DNA from: Psychroserpens ponticola
GTDB taxonomy: Bacteria; Bacteroidota; Bacteroidia; Flavobacteriales; Flavobacteriaceae
Length of the DNA: 64,000 bases
Assembly (NCBI RefSeq): GCF_023556315.2
Contig: NZ_CP116221.1
Span: forward strand, 1,561,001-1,625,000
Direction: 5' to 3'
Part shown: piece after piece, positions 35,867 through 44,288 of the stretch
Layout: each line of letters begins with the position of its first letter
Numbering within the stretch: the first letter of the stretch is position 1
Notes under the pieces: generated by a model
Seen by the model: only the letters and a program-made list of their open reading frames with translations
What the model was told of the DNA's origin: nothing
Databases searched by the model: none
Program-made: the position numbers and the translations under genes

Positions 35867-36739
35867 ATGGAAAAAGCGATTATTGAAAGAGTACAAAATA
35901 TTTTAAATAAGCCTTTACAGGACATCAAAACTATCGAGAAAATTTCTCATGATGCTTTTTTTAAAGACTATTTAAAAAAGAACACTCCAGTTAAAATCAC
36001 TAAAATGATGGACCATTGGAAAGCAAGAGAGCTTTGGTCTTTAGATTACTTTGAAAAAATTGGTAAAGACAAAGAGACTTATATGTATAAAGGTAACATT
36101 AGACAGAATGATACCAATTGGCATTTTGGAGCTTTTCAGGATTATTTAAATGAAATCCGAAGTGAAAATACAGATACGTATTTGGGCAATATGCCAATTG
36201 CAGCAATGTTCCCTGAACTTTTAGAACATGTTGACTTTTCATTGATTTCAAAAAATACAGTTAGAAACTCAACATCGCTTTGGATTGGACCTCCAGGAAC
36301 GTTAACGGGTTGGCATACAGATCGTCTTGCTAATAATATTTTGGCTTTAATTGAAGGGCGAAAATTAGTGTTTTTAGTAAATCCTAAAGATTCAAACGAC
36401 ATGTATCCTAGCGAAAAATATGAGCCAGGCTCACGTTTGAGTGATGTGAATATGGAAGATTTTAACGCCTCTAAACATGCCAAGTTTAAAGATGTAAATG
36501 TGCAATACACCATTATTAATCCTGGTGAAATGCTCTTTATTCCTCAGACTTGGTGGCATTGTGTTTATGGATTGGATGTTTCTATAAGCTCTAATAATTT
36601 TGCCTTTACTCCTATTGATAATTTTAAAATGAAAACTTCTGAACTTATTAAACGTAAGCTTCATAATATGGGATTATACAGTACTAAAAACTGTGTTTGT
36701 CATTATATCAATGATGAAGGAAAACGTGTTATTCGTTAA
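35867..36739 (+). CDS. Cupin-like (JmjC/FIH-type) dioxygenase
   Basis: A 290-residue protein of the cupin_8/JmjC group. The iron-binding HxD lies in GWHTDRLANNILALIEGRK and the distal His in PQTWWHCVYGLDVSISSNN. PGEMLFIPQTWWH is a typical segment of the family. Homologues hydroxylate proteins or tRNA; the substrate here is unknown. The C-terminus has two cysteines (KNCVCHYIN). Confidence 0.86.
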   Translation: MEKAIIERVQNILNKPLQDIKTIEKISHDAFFKDYLKKNTPVKITKMMDHWKARELWSLDYFEKIGKDKETYMYKGNIRQNDTNWHFGAFQDYLNEIRSENTDTYLGNMPIAAMFPELLEHVDFSLISKNTVRNSTSLWIGPPGTLTGWHTDRLANNILALIEGRKLVFLVNPKDSNDMYPSEKYEPGSRLSDVNMEDFNASKHAKFKDVNVQYTIINPGEMLFIPQTWWHCVYGLDVSISSNNFAFTPIDNFKMKTSELIKRKLHNMGLYSTKNCVCHYINDEGKRVIR

Positions 36740-36786
36740 TTTGATTTCGCCTAAATATTTCATTTTATTACTAAATCATTAATAGG

Positions 36787-36794
36787 TACCTTTG
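36787..36794 (+). promoter_or_regulatory. -7 promoter box for the MutS2-like gene
   Basis: TACCTTTG matches TAnnTTTG, 31 nt upstream of the ATG at 36826. Confidence 0.5.
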
Positions 36795-36825
36795 CAGCTT
36801 TATTAGTTTTCAGGGAAAATAATTA

Positions 36826-38991
36826 ATGATTAATATTCACGATAAAACATTACAAGACATTGAATTCTACACGGTTTTACAACAAGTGTCAGAATTATGT
36901 ATAACAGATTTAGGTAGAGTTGAAACTCTAAAAATCAAACCTTATTCTACCAAAGAAAATGTGTTTGAGTCTTTGCAGTTTACTCATGAATTTGTCTCTT
37001 CGTTTTATAATGATAACCGCATTCCAAATCACGGTTTTGAGCCTATAACAAAAGAACTCAAACTTTTAAAAATTGAAAACTCTTATTTAGAAACTAAAAG
37101 TTTCCAAAAAATTGCATCCATAACAATTAGAATTACAGATATTCTTAAGTTTTTGAAGACATTTGAAGAATATTATCCTTCGTTATTCAAGTCTACTTCT
37201 TCTATTGAAATTATACCTCATCTTGTTTCTGAAATTGATGCCATAATTGATCGTTTTGGAGATGTAAAAGATAATGCAACAGATGCATTGTATCAATTGC
37301 GGCAATCCATAAATATGGTGAGAGGAAAGATTAATCAAAGCTTTACTTCTGCATTAAATACCTATCATAATTTAGATTATTTAGATGATATTAGAGAATC
37401 TGTAGTTGAAAACAAACGTGTACTTGCTGTTAAAGCGATGTACAGACGAAAGGTTAAAGGTAGTATCATGGGAAGTAGTAAAACTGGAAGTATCGTTTAC
37501 ATTCAGCCAGAAACTACGTTTCAATATGCAAGAGAACTTAATAATCTTGAATTTGAAGAAGGTGAAGAAATCGATAAAATTTTACGTAATCTAACTGAAT
37601 ATATAAGACCTTATACTACTGCATTAGAAACCTATCAACTGTTTTTAGCGACATTAGATGTTATTTATGCTAAAGCAAAATATGCGCAATCTATAAATGG
37701 AATTCTTCCTGAAATAAATGACGATAAAGTTTATGAAGTTAAAGAAGCTTTTCATCCTTTACTCTATTTGTCTAACAAAAGTCAAGGGAAGAAAACCTAT
37801 TCTCAATCGATAGTACTTCATCCAGAAAATAGAATCATTGTCATTTCTGGCCCTAATGCTGGTGGAAAAAGTATCACACTTAAAACCATCGGATTATTGC
37901 AAGTAATGATTCAATGTGGATTATTAATTCCTGTTCACGAAAAAAGTACCATCTGTCTGTTTGATAGAATTATAAGTGATATTGGTGATAATCAATCTAT
38001 CGAAAATCATTTAAGCACTTACAGTTACCGATTAAAACAAATGAATTATTTTCTTAAGAAATGTAATAAAAACACATTATTCTTGATTGATGAATTTGGA
38101 ACAGGTAGTGATCCTGAACTTGGAGGTGCTTTGGCTGAAACGTTTCTTGAAGAGTTTTATCATCGTAATGCCTACGGAATTATAACAACCCACTACTCTA
38201 ATTTAAAAGTATTAGCAAACGAATTGCCTTTCATGCAAAATGCTAATATGATGTTTGATGAAAAAACATTAGAACCAATGTTTAAATTGGCTTTGGGTCA
38301 AGCTGGAAGTTCTTTTACATTTGAAGTTGCTCAAAAAAATGGCATTCCTTATAGTTTAATTAATCGTGCTAAAAAGAAAATTGAGCGTGGTAAAGTTAGA
38401 TTTGATGCTACTATTGCTAAACTTCAAAAAGAACGAAGTAAGCTTGAAAAAACAGAACGTTCATTAAAAGAAAATGAAAAGAAAAAACAATCAGAAGCAG
38501 ATAAACTTGAAGAGGTTAATGCTAAAGTTCAGAAGAAATTAGAGAATTTTCAAGAACTATATGATTCTAATCAGCGATTGATTTATTTAGGACAAAAAGT
38601 TAATGATATTTCAGAAAAATACTTTGAAGACAAAAAGAAGCGTGAATTAATGGCTGAATTGTTTAGATTGGTTCAAATAGAAAACTCTAAGCGAAAGAAA
38701 GTAACTGTGAAACAAAAACGTGCTGAAAAACATAAAGAAAAGCAGGTAAAACAAGAAGCAGAGAAGAAAGTAGACATTATTCGTAAAAAGAAAAAAGCAG
38801 CCAAGAAAAAAGAGATTAAAATTGAAAAACCAAAACCAATTTTAAAACTTGGAGATCGTGTGCGTATGTTTGATGGTAAAGCGATTGGAACTATTGATTC
38901 TTTAGAAAAAGGAAAAGCCATAGTGAACTATGGCATTTTCACGACTAACGTTAATATGGATTTACTTGAATTAGTTGAAACTAATAAGTAA
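36826..38991 (+). CDS. mutS2: MutS2-like DNA-binding ATPase lacking an Smr domain
   Basis: The ABC-type ATPase domain has Walker A GPNAGGKS near residue 342, DIGDNQSIENHLSTYSYRLKQMN, Walker B TLFLIDEFGTGSDPELGG and the histidine switch ITTHYSNLKVL. The N-terminal lever/clamp region has coiled coils, and a Lys-rich helical stretch (about 520-670) follows the ATPase. MutS2 proteins usually end in an Smr nuclease domain; here the chain stops after a short KOW-like barrel (LGDRVRMFDGKAIG), at 721 residues. Members act on branched DNA or collided ribosomes. Confidence 0.88.
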   Translation: MINIHDKTLQDIEFYTVLQQVSELCITDLGRVETLKIKPYSTKENVFESLQFTHEFVSSFYNDNRIPNHGFEPITKELKLLKIENSYLETKSFQKIASITIRITDILKFLKTFEEYYPSLFKSTSSIEIIPHLVSEIDAIIDRFGDVKDNATDALYQLRQSINMVRGKINQSFTSALNTYHNLDYLDDIRESVVENKRVLAVKAMYRRKVKGSIMGSSKTGSIVYIQPETTFQYARELNNLEFEEGEEIDKILRNLTEYIRPYTTALETYQLFLATLDVIYAKAKYAQSINGILPEINDDKVYEVKEAFHPLLYLSNKSQGKKTYSQSIVLHPENRIIVISGPNAGGKSITLKTIGLLQVMIQCGLLIPVHEKSTICLFDRIISDIGDNQSIENHLSTYSYRLKQMNYFLKKCNKNTLFLIDEFGTGSDPELGGALAETFLEEFYHRNAYGIITTHYSNLKVLANELPFMQNANMMFDEKTLEPMFKLALGQAGSSFTFEVAQKNGIPYSLINRAKKKIERGKVRFDATIAKLQKERSKLEKTERSLKENEKKKQSEADKLEEVNAKVQKKLENFQELYDSNQRLIYLGQKVNDISEKYFEDKKKRELMAELFRLVQIENSKRKKVTVKQKRAEKHKEKQVKQEAEKKVDIIRKKKKAAKKKEIKIEKPKPILKLGDRVRMFDGKAIGTIDSLEKGKAIVNYGIFTTNVNMDLLELVETNK

Positions 38992-39007
38992 ATAAATACC
39001 TTCAAAT

Positions 39008-40570
39008 TTAATTACAAGAGATCGTTGAAACAGTTCCATGATCATTTGAATCACCACCAGAAAATCTATAGCATTTTTCGGAGGTAACATGGTTTAAATC
39101 TATATCTCTAATCTGCTCGAAATCTCCAAACCAACCAATCTGACTTTCAAATATAATTTCAACATCATAAGCTCCATTTGGAGGCGATGTAGTATGTTGA
39201 GACCCTTGATTTAATTCATACTTCGGACCCGTTAAATAGAAATTTCCTCCAGCAGGCTTATATTTAAAGTAAAATCGTGTATCATGATATGAGTTATTCA
39301 CCACATTTACATCTTCGTGTACAAAATTTGAATTAGGATCACATTGTTCAACCGAATAATCTGTGTGATACCCCATTTTTGCTAAAGAATTATCTTTTAA
39401 GAAACGCATGGTATAAGCAATTGGAACTCCTGGGTTATCTGCACTTAATAATGCATTAGATCCTGTAATAGCATCAATAAAACCACCAGGACCAGAAGTA
39501 AAGTCTGAACTGCTAATTGGACTCACACCTACTTCAGCATTTCCTCCAATTGATAACAATTTAAAAGTTGATGTTTGAATAATATTATTTTTCTCTTCAT
39601 CGTAATTGGCATCTACATTCACGCTATAATCTAAGACAGCACTTAAATCTATATCCGAAGTCTCTTCAGTATATTCTGTTTCCATTCTTAAAATAAAAAT
39701 CTTACCATAAGATACCGAACTTACATATGCAGCTGGTTGTTCATCAGTAATTCTAGCTTTTACTTCATCTAAAGTAATCGTATTTCCTAACATATCAGCA
39801 GGAGAAGATTCAGGTGAGTCCATAGTAATGTTAAAAAACACTTGTTTGAAAGACATGGTAGCTACCCTTCTTTCTGTATTGCTATTAAAGCTTAATTGAG
39901 ATGCTACATTGTTATCAGCCCATGATAAGTTTAGGCCTATATCTCTACTTACTTGCATTGAAGAATATAAGTTTGCTGAGCTGTATACGGAGTTTGCTGG
40001 TATTTGATTATCACCAGAGTTGTTATACCACCATTGTAAAGCATTATCAATTTTAGTATCAACTAAAGATTTTGAAGGATTTTGGATATTCAAAACTCCA
40101 TTTTGACCAATTCCTGGTAGGTTAACTCTCAAGGTATAAGATCCTTTTTCAATGGATAAAGGATCTGGATTCCCATTTAGCATATTATCATTTGCCGCAA
40201 CAAGTGCTCCTGGATAAATTGCATCTAAGTTTGGTCGTAATATGGCGACATCATCAAAATTGGAATCTAGAGACCAATTTGCTGTAGAACAAAATGATGT
40301 TTGTCCATTAACAGGAGGAGTGTTTCCCTCACTGCTTGAAGTTTCATCTCTTAAATTTGGCAACCCTCCAGTATTTTTAACTTCGAGCAATGTATTTCCA
40401 TCATAATTTAATCCAAGTAAATATTCATTAATGCTAGCAGCAAATGGGTTTTCTTCTTCCTCATCAGTACTATCGTCTGGTTTGCTACAATTTAATGCAA
40501 CCAATGCTAAGGCAAATAATAAGCAGAATTTTAAATTAAATTTTACTGAATTTTGTTTTATTGTTTTCAT
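39008..40570 (-). CDS. Cholesterol-dependent-cytolysin-like (CDC-like) pore-forming lipoprotein
   Basis: 520 residues. The signal peptide ends VALNC (Cys28) followed by an acidic tract (SKPDDSTDEEEEN) of the type that sends Bacteroidota lipoproteins to the cell surface. The thiol-activated cytolysin fold is recognisable: FKQVFFNITMDSP, AAYVSSVSYGKIFILRMET, the strand-bend diglycine LLSIGGNAEVG (G342-G343), ADNPGVPIAYTMRFLKDNS and domain-4 strands. The position of the cholesterol-binding undecapeptide (about 475-485, ESQIGWFGDFE) lacks the Cys and Trp-Trp pattern, so cholesterol binding is not expected. It is downstream of an unknown lipoprotein gene in one operon (25-nt gap). Confidence 0.85.
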   Translation of the reverse strand: MKTIKQNSVKFNLKFCLLFALALVALNCSKPDDSTDEEEENPFAASINEYLLGLNYDGNTLLEVKNTGGLPNLRDETSSSEGNTPPVNGQTSFCSTANWSLDSNFDDVAILRPNLDAIYPGALVAANDNMLNGNPDPLSIEKGSYTLRVNLPGIGQNGVLNIQNPSKSLVDTKIDNALQWWYNNSGDNQIPANSVYSSANLYSSMQVSRDIGLNLSWADNNVASQLSFNSNTERRVATMSFKQVFFNITMDSPESSPADMLGNTITLDEVKARITDEQPAAYVSSVSYGKIFILRMETEYTEETSDIDLSAVLDYSVNVDANYDEEKNNIIQTSTFKLLSIGGNAEVGVSPISSSDFTSGPGGFIDAITGSNALLSADNPGVPIAYTMRFLKDNSLAKMGYHTDYSVEQCDPNSNFVHEDVNVVNNSYHDTRFYFKYKPAGGNFYLTGPKYELNQGSQHTTSPPNGAYDVEIIFESQIGWFGDFEQIRDIDLNHVTSEKCYRFSGGDSNDHGTVSTISCN

Positions 40571-40595
40571 GATTTTATTGTTTAATTAAAAATAA

Positions 40596-41534
40596 TTAAT
40601 CCCATTGCTTTAAAGACGTACTCAAACCTTGTTGAAGTAATACCTTACCTAAAACCGTATCGTCCAAATTAGCCGTGTTTCCTCCACCATGATTATAGCT
40701 ACTAGAGTTATCATCTTTAGCTCCAATTTTTAATGATGCATATAATCCTAAGTAGGCTTCAGACATAGTTTTTGTGTTTACGCCTTTTAAAACAAAATGA
40801 TTAAAACCATCATCATGTTCAGGCAATATTTCACCAACACTAGTAAATGAAGATTTTGTCGATGTTTCTGATAATTTAACACGATTACTTGTGGCATTGC
40901 TTGACCAAGAATAATATTTAAATGCAAAGAAGTAATGATTCATTGGCATGCTATTTTGATTGGCATTAGCAAAGGTCTTACCTCCTGATACCTGTTGTAC
41001 GGAATTATTATTAAATAATTGAGTATCTGAAGCACCGCTTTTGGTTGTATTTGCTAAATAATTAGCAAGGGCATTGTACTCACTTTCAGTAATCCAAACC
41101 CATTCACCTAGTGAAGCATCTTCATAAGTAGTTCTCGTATTTCCATTTAAAAATGCCCAGATATCATCAACATCTTGAATAGCTATTTTGTATTCTAAAA
41201 GTTCTGTATCATTACCATTACTTACTTCGACATTGAAATACAGAAATTCATTAGCTTCAAAATCAAAGGCTAACCAATCACCTACTCGAAGTTCATTTCC
41301 ATTTATTAAAATGGCTTGTGAGACCGTCTGTAAGGTGATGTTATACGATAATGATCCTTCTAAACTAGAATTGATTTCAGTAATTAAATCTCCACTGGAA
41401 GGGTACTCAGCAATATTAACAGTTATTAAATTGTCTGTTGGGTCGTTTGATTCACCATCATCTTCAGTGCTACAAGAAGCAAACAAGATAAAACTGAAAT
41501 AAAAACATAATTTGATAAATAGATGTGTTTTCAT
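40596..41534 (-). CDS. Surface lipoprotein of unknown function, partner of the CDC-like protein
   Basis: 312 residues; the lipobox LFASC gives Cys21, followed by acidic STEDDGESND as in surface-exported lipoproteins. Residues 35-125 form a beta-rich, cadherin-like stretch (INEITEINSS...SLSYNITLQ type, then VGDWLAFDFEAN, then NDTELLEYKIAIQDVDD). The C-terminal 180 residues match nothing I recognise. It is the first gene of the operon and its 5' leader holds a structured element. It could be an immunity, chaperone or second pore component; nothing in the sequence decides this. Confidence 0.7.
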   Translation of the reverse strand: MKTHLFIKLCFYFSFILFASCSTEDDGESNDPTDNLITVNIAEYPSSGDLITEINSSLEGSLSYNITLQTVSQAILINGNELRVGDWLAFDFEANEFLYFNVEVSNGNDTELLEYKIAIQDVDDIWAFLNGNTRTTYEDASLGEWVWITESEYNALANYLANTTKSGASDTQLFNNNSVQQVSGGKTFANANQNSMPMNHYFFAFKYYSWSSNATSNRVKLSETSTKSSFTSVGEILPEHDDGFNHFVLKGVNTKTMSEAYLGLYASLKIGAKDDNSSSYNHGGGNTANLDDTVLGKVLLQQGLSTSLKQWD

Positions 41535-41544
41535 AATTATAAAG

Positions 41545-41621
41545 ATTTTGTGGTTTTAATTTTTGTAGCGACTTGCAACTGGAAAAGTCTGCAGCCAATC
41601 CAGCGCAAGACACCACAAAAT
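41545..41621 (-). promoter_or_regulatory. Structured 5' leader of the cytolysin operon
   Basis: Three nested complementary pairs occur: ATTTTGTGGT (41545-41554) with ACCACAAAAT (41612-41621), CTTGC (41572-41576) with GCAAG (41605-41609), and CTGG (41579-41582) with CCAG (41600-41603). An alternative pairing GACTT/AAGTC is also possible within it. It would lie entirely in the 5' UTR of the minus-strand message. It could be a cis-regulatory RNA or a processing site. Confidence 0.5.
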
Positions 41622-41648
41622 ATTTATGTCATATTATTAATGACAAGT

Positions 41649-41656
41649 CAAATCTA
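41649..41656 (-). promoter_or_regulatory. -7 promoter box for the cytolysin operon
   Basis: Plus-strand CAAATCTA reads TAGATTTG on the minus strand (TAnnTTTG). The start site would be near 41643, giving a ~108-nt leader. No -33 TTG is present, as expected for an activator-dependent promoter. Confidence 0.5.
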
Positions 41657-41688
41657 GAACTGAAAACAGCTGAAATCTAATTTTTGGC

Positions 41689-41710
41689 ATGGACAAAGTA
41701 TGGACAAATT
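41689..41710. repeat. Direct-repeat operator candidate, copy 1
   Basis: Two half-sites, ATGGACAAAGT and ATGGACAAATT, follow each other with an 11-bp period. The pair is matched at 18 of 22 positions by copy 2 at 41810-41831. It lies about 46-67 nt upstream of the predicted cytolysin start site, a typical activator position. Confidence 0.55.
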
Positions 41711-41809
41711 AAAAAAACACATATATATTTATATAAGAATCATGAAAATCAATATAAATGTAAAATAATGAAAATGAGGCGTTTATGATGTGTAGATATT
41801 ATAAAATGT

Positions 41810-41831
41810 ATAGACAAAGCTTGGACAAGTT
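41810..41831. repeat. Direct-repeat operator candidate, copy 2
   Basis: Half-sites ATAGACAAAGC and TTGGACAAGTT, 18/22 identical to copy 1, with centres 121 bp apart. It lies about 93-114 nt before the start codon of the TPR-HTH regulator and may serve autoregulation. Confidence 0.55.
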
Positions 41832-41923
41832 TGTCGAAAGTCATCTTTAAGTCCACTTAGTGATGTCTATGACATAATTTAATTAAGTAACTTCGTATCA
41901 TCATGATAACTAATACTTAAACA

Positions 41924-43816
41924 ATGATTTTTCGATATATTATTCTTATTTGTTTAGTCTTTTCTTTAAATAGTTTTGCGCAAACGCGTTCAGAAAAAAT
42001 AGAAACATTAAAACAAGAGTTAAAACAGACCGAAAACAAAGTTGAACAAATTAAGGTTTTAGAAAATCTTTGGAAGCTAACACAGTATAATGATGATTTA
42101 GCCGCAATTGATTACGCCAAACAAGCGATTAATATAGCTGAAAAACAAAACCTACCTGAAGAATTAGCACGAGCGTATGAACGCTTAGGAATAGCACACT
42201 CTAACATCTCAAATTATGATGCATCTAATAAGGCGTATCTTAAGGCAATAGACATCCATAAAACATTAAAAAACAAAAGGTTTATAAGTAGTCTGTATAT
42301 GAATCAAGCTATAAACCTCAAAAGTCAATCTAAATTAGATAGTGCTTTATATTATATGGATAAATCAGAACCCTTTATTGATGAGAGATGTTGTAAAGAT
42401 GATTCTATATTAATGATTAACCTTAATAGCATTAAAGCACAGGTTTTAATGGAACAAGGGAAATATGTATTATCATTAGATAAAGCTTTAAAAGCTACTG
42501 AACTTTCTAAATTGGTTAATGACAGTATTCAATACGCAGATAACCTTGCATTGGTTGGGAATAATAATCAGGCTTTAGGAAATAACGAAGTTGCTTTAGA
42601 TTATTTAAAAGAGTCACTAATAATCTATAGAATTTATGAAGACACCTATTTTGAAAGTCAAGCTGCTAAGGATATTGCAGAAGTCTATGCTGGAAAATCA
42701 CCAGTTGAAATAGATAGTGCAAAGTTTTATTTTAATTCATCTGTTACACTAGCAAGAGACATAAACACGCCTTATATAGAAATGCAAGCTTTAAATTCTT
42801 TTGGAGAGTTTCTATTAAATATTAATGAATTTGAAAGGTCAAAAGACATATTTAGTCAGAGTCAAATTATTACTAACCAATTAAAAGATGACTTTAGTCA
42901 ATCTAGAATAGACTTAGCTTTAGGAAAGATGTATTATTCAGAAAAAAAATACAATCAAGCTTTAACTAAAACAAAAGAAGCCTTAAAATTAAAGCAACAA
43001 ATAGGATTATTGCCAGGAGCTATTGAAGCAAATCAATACTTGTCAAAAATATATAAAGCGAAAGGTGATTTTAAAATTGCACTACAATATCAAGAAGACT
43101 ATACAACATTAGCAGATAGTCTTTATAACAAAGAAAAGGCAATCAAATTTGATGAATTGCAAACTAAATTTGATACTGAAAAAAAAGAAGCTGAAATAGC
43201 GTTTCAAAATAAAGAAATAGAAGCCTTGAATGTGAAGGCAGAAAACGACAAGCTAACAAAAATGCTCTATGGAATTGGTATGTTTTCCTTTTTAGCTATT
43301 TCGGGTCTACTCTACTTTGGTTTTAAGCAACGTATTAAGAAAAACAAAATTGAACGTGATAAACAAGAAGAAATTTATAAACAAGAAATCGCCTTTAAAA
43401 AGAAAGAATTAGCCTCTCAAACTTTACACTTAGTTCAGAAAAGCTCATTTATTCAAGAACTAAAAGAGAATTTAGAAAAGATTAAACAATCACCAGAGCT
43501 TTTTAAAGTAGAATTCAGACGTTTAGTAATGTTGCTTAAAAAAGAAAGTGCTGAAGATAAAGATTGGGAAGTTTTTAAATCTTACTTTTCTGAAGTTCAT
43601 AATAATTTTGATCAAAAGATAAAAGCAATTAGTGAAGACATTACAGAAAAAGAAATTCGTTTAGCATCTTTTTTAAGAATGAATTTATCTACAAAAGAAA
43701 TTGCTACGATGCTAAATGTATTACCAGATAGTGTGTTGAAATCTAAATACAGACTCAAGAAAAAGTTGCAACTTAATAAAGAAGACGATTTAACGCAATT
43801 TTTAAACACATTATAA
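41924..43816 (+). CDS. Membrane-anchored TPR regulator with C-terminal LuxR-like helix-turn-helix
   Basis: 630 residues. A signal peptide (ending SFAQT) is followed by about eight tetratricopeptide repeats (residues 30-405), so the sensor part is periplasmic. A single membrane helix is near residues 447-466 (MLYGIGMFSFLAISGLLYFGF), followed by a coiled coil. The C-terminal ~60 residues have a helix-turn-helix (EKEIRLASFLRMNLSTKEIATMLNVLPDSVLKSKYRLKKKL) of LuxR/sigma-4 type. It is divergent from the cytolysin operon, whose promoter region carries direct repeats, so it is the obvious candidate regulator. Confidence 0.85.
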   Translation: MIFRYIILICLVFSLNSFAQTRSEKIETLKQELKQTENKVEQIKVLENLWKLTQYNDDLAAIDYAKQAINIAEKQNLPEELARAYERLGIAHSNISNYDASNKAYLKAIDIHKTLKNKRFISSLYMNQAINLKSQSKLDSALYYMDKSEPFIDERCCKDDSILMINLNSIKAQVLMEQGKYVLSLDKALKATELSKLVNDSIQYADNLALVGNNNQALGNNEVALDYLKESLIIYRIYEDTYFESQAAKDIAEVYAGKSPVEIDSAKFYFNSSVTLARDINTPYIEMQALNSFGEFLLNINEFERSKDIFSQSQIITNQLKDDFSQSRIDLALGKMYYSEKKYNQALTKTKEALKLKQQIGLLPGAIEANQYLSKIYKAKGDFKIALQYQEDYTTLADSLYNKEKAIKFDELQTKFDTEKKEAEIAFQNKEIEALNVKAENDKLTKMLYGIGMFSFLAISGLLYFGFKQRIKKNKIERDKQEEIYKQEIAFKKKELASQTLHLVQKSSFIQELKENLEKIKQSPELFKVEFRRLVMLLKKESAEDKDWEVFKSYFSEVHNNFDQKIKAISEDITEKEIRLASFLRMNLSTKEIATMLNVLPDSVLKSKYRLKKKLQLNKEDDLTQFLNTL

Positions 43817-43826
43817 ATCTATCACG

Positions 43827-43834
43827 TATTTTTG
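43827..43834 (+). promoter_or_regulatory. -7 promoter box for the DCC-family gene
   Basis: TATTTTTG matches TAnnTTTG and ends 4 nt before the GTG start at 43839, so the message would be leaderless. Confidence 0.5.
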
Positions 43835-43838
43835 CAAT

Positions 43839-44258
43839 GTGAAACTTAACTTACCTAAACATAAACAACTAATTCTCTTTGATGGTGTTTGCAATCTTTG
43901 CAACTCATCAGTCTTGTATGTGATTAAACATGACAAAAAGAATCAGTTTTTATTTGCTCCATTACAGAGTGATGTTGGGAAACAAATCATTGAAACGTTC
44001 AATATTGATCCTTCACAAACAGATTCTATTTTACTCTATTCAGAATTGAAAGGATTATCGGTTAAATCTAGCGCAGCTTTGCATATTGCTAAACATTTAG
44101 GTTTTCCAAGACGTTTAATGTCTATATTTTTTATAGTTCCAACATTCATTAGAAATTGGGTTTATGATTTTGTAGCTAGAAACAGATATAAATGGTATGG
44201 TAAGAAAGATGCTTGTATGATACCAACACCTGAGTTAACATCTAAGTTTTTAACATAA
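43839..44258 (+). CDS. DCC-family (DUF393) thiol-disulfide oxidoreductase
   Basis: 139 residues. The N-terminal LILFDGVCNLCNSSVLYVIKHD holds the DGxCxxC motif (VCNLC), followed by FAPLQSDVGKQI and SSAALHIAKHLG as in the DCC family. A short hydrophobic segment (about 90-105) may associate with the membrane. The start is GTG 43839; the ATG two bases earlier is out of frame. It is 22 nt after the TPR gene but has its own -7 box. Confidence 0.85.
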   Translation: MKLNLPKHKQLILFDGVCNLCNSSVLYVIKHDKKNQFLFAPLQSDVGKQIIETFNIDPSQTDSILLYSELKGLSVKSSAALHIAKHLGFPRRLMSIFFIVPTFIRNWVYDFVARNRYKWYGKKDACMIPTPELTSKFLT

Positions 44259-44288
44259 AAAAAAGTCCTTTTCTTCAAAAGGACTTTA
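44259..44288. terminator. Hairpin at the end of the DCC-family gene
   Basis: AAAGTCCTTTT (44262-44272) pairs with AAAAGGACTTT (44277-44287). On the plus strand only TTTAAT follows. The A-run at 44257-44264 would give a T-run to transcripts arriving on the minus strand, so it may act in both directions. Confidence 0.6.

Larger units (their letters stand above)
41535..41923. other. Divergent regulatory region between cytolysin operon and TPR regulator
   Basis: 389 nt without a gene. It holds a structured leader element (41545-41621), a minus-strand -7 box (41649-41656) and two copies of a tandem GACAAA direct repeat (41689-41710 and 41810-41831). The rest is AT-rich with no further signal seen. 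Confidence 0.7.
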
